64,000 nucleotides of DNA from Congeria kusceri. Taxonomy: Eukaryota; Mollusca; Bivalvia; Myida; Dreissenidae. The stretch lies in contig CM051024.1 in the NCBI GenBank assembly GCA_027627225.1, forward strand, positions 81,314,704-81,378,703, given 5' to 3'. Below the pieces are notes generated by a model. That model ran no database searches and had not been told where the DNA came from. It saw only the letters and a program-made list of their open reading frames with translations. Every line of letters begins with the position of its first letter. The first letter of the stretch is position 1. Shown here piece by piece: positions 33,346 to 45,232 of the stretch. A program made the translations under genes and the position numbers.

Positions 33346-33503
33346 GATGTTACGGCCTCAGATGTTACGACCTCAGATGTGACGGCCTCAGATGTTACGA
33401 CCTCAGATGTTACGGCCTCAGATGTTACGACCTCAGATGTTACGGCCTCAGATGTTACGACCTCAGATGTTACGGCCTCAGATGTTACGACGTCAGATGT
33501 TAC
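33346..33503 (+). repeat. 15/30-bp tandem repeat
   Basis: Alternating GATGTTACGGCCTCA and GATGTTACGACCTCA give a 30-bp higher-order unit repeated about five times. Confidence 0.92.
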
Positions 33504-35136
33504 AGAACTGCTCAAACAATTTTCTGGGCGCTTTTAAACACCACTGACCCAAAACGGTGGTCACTGACCAAGTTTACATGACCCGACCAAGAATTTCTGG
33601 TCGATCGTCCAAAATAAATATCTATTAGATCTAATAACCTGTTTCATGGTTCATAAAGCAGCTGCCGAAAATTGTTTAAAATAGACCACAACGCACTGCA
33701 ACAAACTGGCTTCTATTGACAGGAAAATGCGAGCGTTGTGACAATAAAATACAAAATTCACGTATTAATTCAAGGATTGTTAATCTGACATGCAGCTAAA
33801 ATGAAAAAGTACTGTTACTCAATATTATACTAGCTTAAAATCGTGTGAACTCTTAGTAAAAACAACATGAATCAAATGAAATCGATACACAGACTCAACG
33901 ACAACAAGAACAGACTTGGAATTTACACTTAAAAGTTAGAAAAATGGATTAATTCATCAGCTATGTCACTGGTTTGTATGTTTTCTGTCATATTAACAAG
34001 ATCACATGCACATTTAAAGCATGGCTGTTGAAATAAATGTCCAGTGTCAACAAGTACGTACACGAATAAAGGAAAGTAAATGGTTCATTTGATAATAGCA
34101 ACAACGTTATTTCATATGCAGGGCTTATCAATATTGCTCTTTAAATATGTTTGTGTAATATTTATATCAAAGGCATGTCATTTCTAAGCTCTCAAGAAAC
34201 TGGCTTATTGTTTGTTTGTGTGACATGGGGTCCATTCTTTTGTACTTTAAATATTTTTCTTTTCATTTTTTCGAAGGGATTAAAGTGTCAATCGATAGAA
34301 GTAATTTTTTTTGTGCAGGTATATTTAAAAATGGTTTTTGTTCTATCTTCCCATTCGCCAGACTATAGACATAACGGTGAATGAAAGTGTTTGATATCCT
34401 AGTAATTAAAATATAACAACTTAAACCAATAAACGCACACCTGCTGAAAGCACCATGATAGAGCCATGTTCACAAATGTAACAAGACACGCGGCTAATAT
34501 TTAAGAGACAAAAAAAGGAAATTAACTTTATAGGTCATTCTGCAATGAATTATGGGCAGTGCCCAATGTTTTGAAAATAGTTCCAGAAATTCGCAGATAT
34601 TGTTCAGTAAAATGCCCGTGCTTAAACGCGCGATAGCAAAATCGTGACAAACGAATCATTTCTGCATTATGTAGCGCAATTAAACCACATTATGTTTACA
34701 TCAAACTCAAAAAGACGTTTTGTTCATTTGCTATTAGTTTGCACATTCGTGATTTAATTCCTACGCACCTACACTCCTTGCCGTGGGTTGTTCGATAAAA
34801 AACTATGGTAGAAAATTATTATTTCTTAACACGTTGACGTCTTACCTTGCTCGCTACACATTGTATTTTAAATGTGTGTAATTAAATGTGTCATTTGATT
34901 GTATATAGCATGAGTCACATTGTCACACTTTTTTCAATATACATAATGTCAAACATATATTTTATCCGTGTGTTTTCGTGCACAATATATGTGATAAGCG
35001 AGTGTGGCCATGCCACTACATGACTTCATTGTGCACACACCAGGCACGGGTTCACAAAGCATTAACTACCGGGGATCAAAATCTGCCTTCTTGAATTTTT
35101 AGCTCAGCTTCCAACAGATTCTCAAAAATAGTTTAT
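33504..35136. other. Non-coding, one dispersed repeat, no gene seen
   Basis: Apart from 34533-34690 (listed separately) the stretch is AT-rich without recognisable exons. A 77-codon plus frame at 34151 has no family features. Confidence 0.45.
34533..34690 (+). repeat. Dispersed repeat, copy 1 (partner at 39909)
   Basis: The blocks GTCATTCTGCAATGAATTAT, CCAATGTTTTGAAAATAGTT and ATCATTTCTGCATTATGTAG occur in the same order at 39909-40078 with about 85% similarity. Confidence 0.75.
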
Positions 35137-35947
35137 GCCTCAGTCACACATCCACGATTTTTTCTGCCGTTCTTGAGCCGACCGCGTCCCGAATCAAATA
35201 TGTCAAAAGTCGGGACAATATCAAAAGATCGAATATGTCCTGACAGCGTCTCGACGGAGTCCCGACAGCGTCCCATTCTCCCGAATGCGATCCAACAGTG
35301 TACCGACAGCATCCAGACAGCACCCCGACATTCCCGACTTTTTTTTTTATTTGTATCGTAGCGCTGTCGGGACGCTAACAGGAGCCATAATCGGGAACGT
35401 TCATGGTCAAAGTCTTGTCCATGAATGACAAACACACACAAACACGCACAATACACACGCTATACACCAGACTTGATATATTTATATATAATTTGTTTGC
35501 AATAGCATTCCTGTTCCACCGGATATTGTCCCAACACCGTCCAAACACCGTCCCGAATTTGAACCGATACAGCCGAATCGATTTACATTTGTTATGTTTG
35601 CAATAAGAATTGTATAATGTCTTAAGGCAATAAATATATCGTATCGTATCGTTTTGAATCTATCTCGACAGAGTCCCGACTATACAGATTCGGCTGAGTC
35701 TCCCGAATGTTATTAAAGGTACAAACCTAACTGTCGGAAATGCTTGGCCGATTACGCCGAACGTGTTCCGATGATTCCCGATTCTCAGGACAACGTCCCG
35801 AAAGCGTCCAGACAGCTTCCGACAGCGTCCAGACAGCTTCCGACAGCGCTCCGACAGCGTCCCGATATTCCCGATGTTTTTAGTATTTGTATCGTAGCGC
35901 TGTCGGGACGCTGTCTGGAGCCATAATCAGGAATGTGTGACTGAGGC
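35137..35947. mobile_element. TIR element with 5-bp TSD and internal GACAGCGTCC motif array
   Basis: The ends GCCTCAGTCACACAT (35137) and ATGTGTGACTGAGGC (35933-35947) are exact 15-bp inverted repeats, flanked by TTTAT on both sides (35132-35136 and 35948-35952). Both halves carry variants of GACAGCGTCCCGAC and the block TTGTATCGTAGCGCTGTCGG followed by GGAGCCATAATC. The element is thus partly a direct duplication of itself. No transposase ORF. Confidence 0.8.
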
Positions 35948-36070
35948 TTTATATTGAAATAACTTTTTGTCTACATAAAATAACATGAAATGCTCTGAGT
36001 TTTTGATTAAAAATTTCTTATCAAATGTACGCTGATAGGAGTTGAGAGTAATGATATATATTTATTTAGA

Positions 36071-36211
36071 CAATAATATACGGCAGAGCTGGGCCGGGCA
36101 TCTATAATCGGCCCGCTGCCGATATAACGGCCCGAGGGCCTTTGGCCCGAGGGCCGTTATACGGCTAGGGCCGATTATAGACGCCCGGCCCAGCTCTGCC
36201 GTATATTATCG
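36071..36211. repeat. ~140-bp near-perfect palindrome
   Basis: The left arm 36071-36140 and right arm 36144-36211 are reverse complements with only a few mismatches, around a TTT centre. The arms are GC-rich (GAGCTGGGCCGGGC, CGGCCCGAGGGCC) in an AT-rich region. Probably a foldback/MITE element. It would extrude or form a long RNA hairpin. Confidence 0.85.
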
Positions 36212-37928
36212 TTTATAATACATATTATCCTGTCACAAGAAAAGAATCATGTTACTTTCTTTATTACACAAAATGTTAACAAAAACACCAAACAAACTTT
36301 CCGTACTTTTATTTAACATTCAGCTAATTACGCAATACGTGACGCAATTCTAACGAATGACTTAATTTATAAACAGAAAAACAGTGACGAAACAAACCAG
36401 TTTTCGCTGAACTCGCAGTTTTGTTGTGACAACGTTATGTCGTGTTTGCTTTTATTTTTAGTAAAATACATTACTATTAGTTTAATAAATCATGCATGGA
36501 CGAATTCTGAATGATGAATGTGTCAGTTGGATAAATAATATATTTTGAGACTTTGAATCGAATAAAATCAAACGTTCTGACCAGTCATTGCGATTTCGTA
36601 AATCGTGTTTCTGGTCAGAATGGTTCATATGAAATTAATATCATGAATGTTAAAAATTAAGGCTTATGGATACAAGACAATGGAATTGAAGTGCTTACAG
36701 TATTGTTGGATTTTTATTGTTGGAAGCAATGGATTGAAATTGAGGTATGTAAGTAAAAGTTTCCGATCTGTTCAATTTTGTTCAGTGATTCTTTTTCTCA
36801 AACTAAAAGATGCATAGGCTATAGATCGTATATATATTTAATCAATTTAACTACAAACTTTCGTTAATATTCAGTATTTGCATTTTCGGATATAACCGTT
36901 TAATTTTGACTAAATACGCCATTCGTGGTCGTTGACGTCGCGCGATCGGATTTTCTTCGATTATCGAAAAATCGGCCGCTTCCAATTATAATTATAGCGG
37001 CTCAGCGGAGCCGCGTAACGGCCCGTAATCGACGTCAAAATGTTACTATTTTTAGTAACACTATGTATTATATATATATATTCTACAAACAATTACAACT
37101 GATGCAGATTTTTAGTGAACGCCATTTTTAGCTTGATCCTGAAATATCTTATTCTAGTTCAGTTTGGAACAAAAATCAGGCTTGTTTTGAGGACACGGGG
37201 CCAGTCATGTGAACTTGAGATTGGCCACTGTTCTTTGGCTCAATGCATTCTGGGAACTGTGGTGGCTGATTTCTGCTATGGCATGCTGTCGGAATGGCGG
37301 GGCGCCAAGGCGTAAACGCGAAAAAGGTGACACACTAATACTACGGCGACAAATCGACGTCGGTTACATTGTCGCGTTTTCGCATTGTTGCCTTCGCGCC
37401 GCGACAACCCGGCAAACCCTACCGGATACTTTCAAGTGGGCTTCCTACCCAGGTTAGGAATAAAGACACATTGGTTAACAGTGTGTACCTCTGTAAAAAT
37501 AGTTATAAATGGACTGCATGAAAACATGTACCAGATCACGTTCGCTTGATGAGGGAACATTGATTTGTGTATATTTAATTATTTATTTACTATTTTCGGA
37601 ACTATATTGTCAATCCTTTTACCACAGCGTATGTCAATAAAAACATTGCATTTTATACTGATCCGTCATAGAATAGAGGCAAGTATAAGACGTGAACGCT
37701 AGTTATAGAATGTCATGACGTCAGCTCTGTCCAGATTTATCGGTCCTAAATCCTTAACTCCTCCTTCTACGCGCACTTCTCGCACGGTCGGAAATATTCG
37801 GTGATTTGTCTATAGCCCAACATAATCTTCACAAAACGCCTTGCTGGGTCATAAACTTGGGAGATAGACTCATCGCAGTCAAATGAATTGCCGCTAGATC
37901 AGTGCGTTAAAAATCGCTGATAACAAAA
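36212..37928. other. Non-coding, 5' flank of the mucin-like gene
   Basis: An imperfect foldback lies near 37305-37425 (GGCGTAAACGCGAAAAAGG facing TCGCGTTTTCGCATTG). A CGGCTCAGCGGAGCCGCG palindrome is at about 37000. No TATA box or other promoter element can be fixed for the gene starting at 37929. Confidence 0.45.
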
Positions 37929-38925
37929 ATGCCGACCGGACTATATGGGCGTGTTTGTAAATTTGTCTGTTTTGTAACAACAATACTTACGGTAATTCAG
38001 TTACCAACAGTCTCTGCAATTTGTGTATTCCCGGCGACCAATGAAGTACTGTTCACCCAATGCAGCTGGAGCAAGTGGATGCCGTGGAACTGCAGCCGTT
38101 GTGACAACCCGGACCCGACCCTCGGACCCACTTTAGCGTTCCGCAACCGCGGTTTGTGCTGCCCCTTTACCGCAGATCTGGACGTGTGTCTCAGTAACTG
38201 TAACTGTACCAGGGCCGACGGCGAGGATAACGCACCCTGTTCGCCGCTGTGTTCGACTACGTCAACGCTGCCCAGTACAGGTGCACTTACCATTATATTG
38301 CCGGGACCTTCTTCGCTGCCTAGTACAGGTGCAATTACCTCGCCAGGACCTTCTTCGCTGCCGAATACAGGTGCACTTACCATTCTATCACCAGGACCCT
38401 CTTCGTTGCCGAATACAGGTACACTTACCATTCTATCACCAGGACCTTCTTCGCTGCCGAATACAGGTACACTTACCATTCTATCACCAGGACCTTCTTC
38501 GTTGCCGAATACAGGTACACTTACCATTCTATCACCAGGACCTTCTTCGCTGCCGAATACAGGTACACTTACCATTATATCACCAGGACCTTCTTCGTTG
38601 CCGAATACAGGTACACTTACCATTCTATCACCAGGACCTTCTTCGTTGCCTAGTATAGGTGCAGTTACCTCGTCAGGACCTTCTTCAATTTCACTGAAAC
38701 TTTCCATTCTCTCTACATCTTCACTTGTAACGCCAGTCGCTTCGCAAACAGCCACGACACTATGGCAGTCAACAGCGAAAATCCAGATATCAAATCACGG
38801 AAATACAGGCCCGGTTTCCGGACACGACAACGGTGCTGCCTCCGAGATAGGTACCGCCTCAAATAGTGGCACCTCCTGCTCGTTTGGACAATGGAAATGT
38901 ATCCAATATTTACCTGATACCCCAG
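37929..38925 (+). CDS. Exon 1: signal peptide, Cys-rich head, repeat stalk
   Basis: It ends at donor ACCCCAG|GTGCGT in phase 1. The open frame continues only 13 codons past the donor. The 48-bp coding minisatellite occupies about 38262-38680. Each full unit contains ACAGGTACA or ACAGGTGCA, which resembles a splice donor. Confidence 0.85.
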
Positions 38926-41900
38926 GTGCGTTTTTGAACAACTCTTTTAAATATACACATACTTAAAATTATGCTCGTTGAAAAGCACTTCTTCACAGAT
39001 TTTCGTGTTTTTAATAATGTCATAAAATGTCTTAAATAAAATAATATAGTTTACAAATCCATGTCTAGAAAAAATCTATGTCAATTATATAAATAATATT
39101 AATTACGTATTTAAAATACATTTAAACAAAAATAACTTAAGTTATATTCATTTAAAATGTTAGTATAATAATTAACATAATTACAAGTTGGAATAATCAA
39201 GGGTAATTGATGCGCGCGCATTCAAACGTTGACATACTGCGAGCTAACGGTTAATTGTTATTTTCATGGAATACCTGAAAAATAACATATTTGTACAGCA
39301 AAATGTACGAACTTGTCTCTGATGTATGATCGATTTAACAAGTTTGATGTTACTGCTATGTCCCGTTTTTCTTGTAATTATTTATTTATTTATTTATTTT
39401 ATTTTATTTTTTTACAACGCGATAAATTGATCTTAAGTTGTCAAACTCGCGCTTCGATTACTAACTTACTGGATATGATGGCATTTTAACAGAACAGTAT
39501 TTGAATTTATTTCCCCCAAAACCTGACGTGTTTTTTTTTCACAATAATTTACCATTAAAATTCATCCGGATGACAGAAATTCAAATTGCAGACCGCATCT
39601 CAATAAGAGTTGTTGATTTTTAGTTTCTTGAAACCGCCGACAAGAATTTTTTATGAGACGAAAACAAATGTGGTAAAAATAATACAACCAAACAATAATA
39701 AAAATCAGTTATTTACACTGTTCCTTATCTACATAGATATTAATCGAGAGTTTTCATTTCACGGTTATAATGTAAAAACAAAGTGAACATAATTATATTA
39801 ATTTAACGTAAATCACGTTAACTTTACAAGACCCGAATAATTATGTTAACACGTATTCTACCACGGCACTCGGCTAGTGGTCCATAGATAAAGAAGGAAA
39901 ATAACTGTGGGTTATTCTGCAACAAATTATGGGCGGAGCCTAATGTTTTGAAAATAGTTCCGGAAATTCAAAGAAATTGTTCCGTAAAATACACGTGCTT
40001 AAACGCGCAATTTAGTAAATTGTGACAAACAAATCATTTCTGCATTATGTAGCGCAATAAAACCACACCTGTACTACATATGTTATACTTAAGTTCACAA
40101 AAACGTTTACGTTTGGTTAATATGCTTGTAATTTGCGCTTTTTAGCAACATGTTTCACTGTATTATATCGATAAGTATGACGTCATTTGCTCAATGTTTA
40201 TCAATAAAGTTGACGTCTTTTTGAATTGTTATGATTTATTGACGTCACTGAAACGCACGTGTGAGTGCACTTCTCAGAAAATGGGCGGAGTATAGATAAA
40301 TATAGTTCTCATTCATAACCTTAAAAAATACGAATTTTATATAAGATCGTGTTAGAATCGAAATAATTAACGGGTAACAGTTGGTTATTGCGGTAATAAC
40401 CAACGGTTCGTCGTTCCGATGCATGTTATCAAGCCACTCGGGCTACCGCTCTCGTGGTTTAATTCCTACGCATCGGAACTCCAAACCGTTGGTTATTACC
40501 GCAATAACCAACAGTTACCCGTCAATTATTTCTTAGTTGTAACATGATACTCGCTAATTTTTCTATAGACAAAGAACAAAATTACCCTTGTTAAACTACC
40601 CAATAAACAACGCAATAAGAAGTCCCGATTCTGAGCGGAGCATAGCAAAAAGTAGTTCCAAATACAATTGCAAAAATAAATGTGATATCATGTTAGAAGC
40701 GAAATAATTTTCGCATTATCGTTGTGTATCGGCCATTAAACAACTCTTTGTCGTTCTGATGCGTGGTATTAAACATCTCGGGCTAACGCCCTCGTGGTTT
40801 AATTCCTACGCATCAGAATTTCAAATCGTTATTTATTGTCCGTTAAACAACGATATTTTTTTCTTACTTAAAAATCGTTACAACCTATTATTAATATATT
40901 ATTGTTATTGTGATGTTTATTGTGAAAATGGGCTGACAATATAATTGTATTTTAATATTTTTTATTTCCGCCTCAATTTGATTTTCAACAATTAATGAAA
41001 AAAAAACTATATATATTGCCTAATGCATCATAATGCACATATGCGCGTTTAATGCCTACAATTAATATTTGGCTTTATTGATATATACTTCCAGATTTTG
41101 TTTGATAAGTATATAAATGAATACGACAGATACAATGCAAACAGTAATCACCGAAGTTAACATTGAATGGTTTATACTAAGAGCGATACAGATTGTCATT
41201 TGAAACGATTTAGTTGAAATACCAATAACATAATAATTATACTAATATGGTTATTATATGCCTTTTAAGTCATTTAAAGCAGAAGTGCATAAATATGTTA
41301 ATAAAATAAAACTTTGCAGAACTCGTTTCTAATGGACATCTTATCGATCAAAATACAAAAAAAAACGCATTGAAATCCTTAAAGTAATTAAGTTCTGGTA
41401 ACTTTTCATCGTATAGTTTCTGTATGCGATAGCTGGAGATGCCTCTGGACTATAATGTTCGTATAACAAGCGTTTTCGAACATTGACATTAGTAACGCGT
41501 AAAAAAAATATGTGTTTCAGGTTACCCGACCTACCCTAAAAAAATGCCCCGACCCTAGAACATTTTATTGGGCTTGTCAGATATATTTTTGTTTAATTTA
41601 CCTCTTTCAATAATTAAATGTGTTTTTGGATAAATACGTGTTTTGTTTTGAACGCATTCACTTATAAACAATGTTTAAGGATATAACTGATATGTTTTCA
41701 ATATTTAGCGAATAATAATTTTAAAACATCCCGACCTACCTACCCTAATTTTTTATTTTTTTTTGGGGGGGGGGGGGGCATGTAACCTGAAACAAACATA
41801 TTTTTTACTCCTAAATGCATTTCTTAAATAAGAAACAGTTTTCAGTCAAATAAACGACAAAAACGTTCATAAGAACTAATGCCAATTTAAGATGCATTGA

Positions 41901-42277
41901 ATTATATTATATGGACTGGGGCTTTAAACATTGTGTAACTTGATTGACAATGCATGTAGTCGCATACATCGTATATGAAAACAAAACACACGACTTTTCC
42001 CCTTAAATTCATTTCAGTATCTGTTTGTCGAGCCTTGGAAATTCTGATCACGGTCGTAATACTTGCGCTCCTGTACGCCATCTTGATGACGTCATATCAT
42101 TTCTACGCGCGCAACTTAGCCGTGAAACCCAAGGTCGACAACTCAGTAGAGGCCAAACACGGCCCGGGGATGGTTAAAAGGACCAGGTTTGCGACGATAG
42201 ACCGAGTGCAGAGAATCTGGGATTCTGTCAGGAAATCTCCCAAAACCCAACCGGAAATGACGCTGCAGGACGTGTGA
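37929..42277 (+). CDS. Mucin-like single-pass membrane protein with TSP1-like domain, two exons
   Basis: The join is 37929-38925 and 42018-42277, about 418 residues; the split Val codon fits. A signal peptide covers residues 1 to about 30 (hydrophobic FVCFVTTILTVIQLPTVSA). A compact Cys-rich domain follows (CSWSKWMPWNCSRC … FRNRGLCCP … CLSNCNC). Its WxxW and Cys spacing resemble a thrombospondin type 1 repeat, though this is not certain. Next are nine Ser/Pro/Thr-rich repeats of mostly 16 residues (SLPNTGTLTILSPGPS), a likely O-glycosylated stalk, then a linker. Exon 2 gives one membrane helix (about 339-358) and a 60-residue basic cytoplasmic tail. It is expected at the cell surface with the Cys-rich head outside; ligand unknown. 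The start ATG has an AAAAATG context, is followed directly by the signal peptide, and is the first in the frame. Confidence 0.8.
38262..38680 (+). repeat. 48-bp coding minisatellite
   Basis: Units read CCTTCTTCGCTGCCGAATAC then AGGTACACTTACCATTCTAT then CACCAGGA. They differ mainly at synonymous or conservative positions (CTG/TTG; GCA/ACA). Outer units are the most diverged (14 residues), and inner ones are nearly identical, pointing to recent expansion. Confidence 0.9.
39909..40078 (+). repeat. Dispersed repeat, copy 2 (partner at 34533)
   Basis: It carries the same blocks in the same order as 34533-34690, including AATCATTTCTGCATTATGTA and GCGCAATAAAACCACA. Confidence 0.75.
40361..40530. 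repeat. Foldback family, hairpin-only copy
   Basis: The arms AATAATTAACGGGTAACAGT… and …ACAGTTACCCGTCAATTATT pair over about 47 bp. The arms contain a smaller palindrome, TTGGTTATTGCGGTAATAAC. The centre CTCGTGGTTTAATTCCTACG is shared with the copies at 40563 and 48655, and in part at 50099. Confidence 0.8.
40563..40862 (+). repeat. Foldback family, full copy
   Basis: The body starts TCTATAGACAAAGAACAAAA and has a GATTCTGAGCGGAGCATAGC block. It ends in the hairpin GCATTATCGTTGTGTATCGG … TCGTTATTTATTGTCCG around CTCGTGGTTTAATTCCTACG. Confidence 0.75.
41499..41808. mobile_element. MITE family with TGTTTCAGGTTAC ends, copy 2
   Basis: The ends GTAAAAAAAATATGTGTTTC and GAAACAAACATATTTTTTAC are inverted. 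The interior matches 28715-29046 (AAAATGCCCCGACCCTA, TGGATAAATACGTGTTTTGT). A run of about 13 G at 41765-41778 is specific to this copy and may be an assembly-sensitive site. Confidence 0.8.
42018..42277 (+). CDS. Exon 2 of the mucin-like gene: membrane helix and tail
   Basis: The acceptor is TTCATTTCAG. It begins with TA, completing a Val codon. The helix ILITVVILALLYAILM is followed by a basic, Pro-containing tail ending MTLQDV and TGA. No kinase or ITAM-like motif is seen. Confidence 0.75.
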
Positions 42278-43394
42278 AATCGCTGACTCATTCCTCTAAA
42301 TATGGGATGATCGTTTGACAACGTAAAATTTAATATGTTTAATATGTTTGTTGTAAATATATATAGTCAAAGTCGTTGTTAAACTTGCATTTAACAGTCG
42401 TAGGGACAGGACACTGTTTCTATTGCTTTGTTGATGTTTTGTTTGATGTTTTAAAATTGATCTAGCATTTAGTATTTACACGTTTCAGCATTTAAACAAG
42501 TTCGTGTGTATAGACACTGTCCTTCCGTTTTCACACATTGACATGTGCACAAAATATATAATATTTAATCTAAAACGCGTTTGACGTAAATCGAATGTTT
42601 GAATTTATAAATATTCAACAACTATTTTTGCATTCATCTCTATTGAAAGTTATCATATCTGCAAGGTAAATGGTTTTCGGATATGATATCATTTCGGAAA
42701 ATTGCAAAACCACCAACTTCACAACAATAGTCTTTAGACGCAATTTTTCAATGTTTTATGCAAGGCTGGCGATCGTTAGGATTACTTATATTTTCATTGT
42801 TTTCTCCACTTTTAGATAAAGCTATGATTCATCGTTGATAAAATGAGTTTTTCTCCACTCGTAGAGAAATCAAATGTCGCCTAGTAGTTAAGAAATGACC
42901 AATTCTCTTAATGCGCGCAGCTAGAGTCGTGAGCTCGTTAGGTCGCATTCCGTATTCGCCTTTCACTTTGTGAAAAATAATATTGCTTTTAAGTAATTTT
43001 TTGTTTTGTTTCAAACGAGCAATATGCTTTATCAAGCGGACGAAAAGAAACGTGCTTTTCTGCAAGAAAATATTCCAATTAGTCTACATACCGGACAAAG
43101 AATTTCTTGCGCATTGGTGGTGATTCATAATTATTTCAAAACTATCGCCAAAAGGTCACGTGTTGAGGAAGTCTCACTCCTTTGTTTATGTTTTTTTTTT
43201 ATTTAACAAGAACAAATAAACAATACCATTTATTTCAAACTTGGTGAGTACCCGATGCTCATAACACGTCTGAGAAGAGCTGTTTCATCGACTTGAGCTT
43301 GTCACACTAAATCGCAATATTGTGACCCGATCCACCGAAAGAACGATTGTAATAACAATGCCGATCATGATATGTCTCCTCCCATGTATCAGCC
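42278..43394. other. 3' UTR and intergenic, no gene seen
   Basis: No AFG1L exon could be recognised here despite a deliberate look for the P-loop and Walker B exons. AT-rich. Confidence 0.5.
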
Positions 43395-43610
43395 ACCATC
43401 CCAGCAAACAGTTTCAGGCTCTCTCCCTCCCCCTCCTCCCATATTCCCTCCTATTCTTCTCTAACTCCATCTCACCCCTTCCTCCCTCTAACATCCCTCC
43501 GCTTCCTTGATCTCTTCTCCCTCAAAAACCCCTCACTCTCTCCCACGCCTTCTTCCATAACTATCCGTCCATCGCCTTTCTACTTTATCCTCCCCCCCCC
43601 ATCATAATTT
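43395..43610 (+). repeat. Polypyrimidine tract (~200 bp)
   Basis: Almost pure C/T on the plus strand (CTCCCTCCCCCTCCTCCC and similar), ending CCTCCCCCCCC. It could form triplex or H-DNA. No coding meaning. Confidence 0.85.
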
Positions 43611-43619
43611 TGTCTAGCA

Positions 43620-44480
43620 TTGGAAGGAATTTCATATAACTTGGCACAAGTATTGAGCATGGTGAGAAGGTGTGTCGCACGCAAGAACTAGGTCCCTAGG
43701 TACAAAAGTCAAGGTCACACTTAAAGGTGAATTTTCATATATAAGAATTTAAGCCATAGATACTGTCTGAAGCATAATCAGGAAAAATTTTTAAACTAAC
43801 TTGGCCGAAGTGCTAAGCATTGTGTGTTGGTGTGTTGGGCGTAAGAACCAGGTCCTTTTGTATAATGTCAAGGTCACACTAAAAGGTCAAAGGTCAAATA
43901 TAAGAATTTAAGCCATAGACCATGTCCAGAGTATAATGTTGTTCAGCAGGGAAAGATTTTCAAACAACTTGACATAAGTGATAAGCATTATGCGGCGGTG
44001 TAGCATGCAAGAACCAGGTGCTTTGGTCCAAGATCAGAGTCACACTGTTAGGTCAAGTATATGGGTATATTTTTACATTCTTGTCCATGCAATCACTCCA
44101 TCCATCATTTAAGGATTATCAAATAACTTGGCAGAAGTGATATCCATTATAAGACAATGTGTCGCCCGCAAAAACTAGGTCCAAGGTCATGGTCACACTT
44201 AAAGGTCAAATGTAACGCATAAGAATTAAGTCCATGGATTCTGTCTGGAGCATAATTTTGTCCGGCTAACAATTTTTTCAAATAACTGGGCAGAAGGGGT
44301 AAGCATTATGAGACGGCATGTGGCGTTCAAGAAGCAGGTCTGTAGCTGAAAGGTCAAGGTCACTATTCAAGGTCAAAAGTCAAATAATTTTCCTGAGTAT
44401 AATAGTGTCATGCATGCAGGGATTTTCAGATAAATTAGAAATGATCACAATCATCCGTTTTTGTTTGCATGCAAGAACCT
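43620..44480 (+). repeat. Tandem array, ~5 units of 150-180 bp
   Basis: Units share CAAGAACCAGGTCC, AAGGTCACACTTAAAGGTCA and AGAATTTAAGCCATAGA, and end near an AACTTGGCAGAAGTG block. Decayed, non-coding. Confidence 0.75.
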
Positions 44481-45232
44481 GACTAGTGAAGTTAGTAAAT
44501 TACTCCGCTTTATTATGAGTGTGCAAATTATTATTCAAAAATGATAATAGGCATTTTGTTGATTTTGCACAGAATTATTTAATATAGCAAGAATAAGTGA
44601 AGCATGCAAGAACCATTACTCATAATTGCCTAAAAGTTTTAATTACTACCCTTTATTGATTTTTTTTATCAGGACTAAAACTATTTTGTGATATCCAATT
44701 TACTTCACAGAATAAGAGCATACATTAGCAAAAAGTAAAATATATAAGGACAATTCCCTTTTTGCAAATGAATTGTATGCATACAGAAAAAGCGGCGCCA
44801 TGTAAAAATAGGTTGGGGCATCTTTGTCTGTGGACACATTTCTACTTTGGGATTGCATTTGGTGTGGGTTGGGTGGGGTCAAGGTCAATGTTACTATAAA
44901 TAGAAATAACAGTTTCTGCTCAATAATTCAAGAACAAATTGAAAGACTTTAATGAAACCCATTTTATATATACCACATAGCGAGACATTGCATGAGATTG
45001 CATATCGGGTGGGTGGGGTCAAGGTTACTGTTTTGAAAATTAGAAAAATGCTTTCCACTCATTAACTCGAGAACGAAATTAACTGTGTTTAATTGGCTCT
45101 TACTATCCAAACAGTTTTTTTTTTAAATGCTTGTAACTCTGACAAGTGCAATTAAGGTCAAGCGCGCTGTCCTCCAAATGCTTTCATAAAAACTCACAAT
45201 GTATTAAAACAAATTCATTTTTAGCTTAACTA
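44481..45232. other. Non-coding, decayed repeats
   Basis: It contains two diffuse units with GGGTGGGGTCAAGGT (44873 and 45011) and no gene. Confidence 0.5.

Larger units (their letters stand above)
38926..42017 (+). other. Intron of the mucin-like gene, filled with repeats
   Basis: A 3.1-kb intron bounded by AG|GTGCGT and ATTTCAG|TA. It holds the dispersed repeat at 39909, the foldbacks at 40361 and 40563, and the MITE at 41499. No other exon is recognised, but a small in-phase exon could be missed. Confidence 0.6.

Noticed and set aside
33346..33503. CRISPR-like regular repeat
   Set aside because: There are no unique spacers; 15-mers abut directly. The context is eukaryotic.
37997..38755. 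252-codon antisense frame under the mucin-like gene
   Set aside because: The 48-bp period keeps all frames open. The sense frame has signal peptide, Cys-rich head and a spliced membrane helix; the antisense has none.
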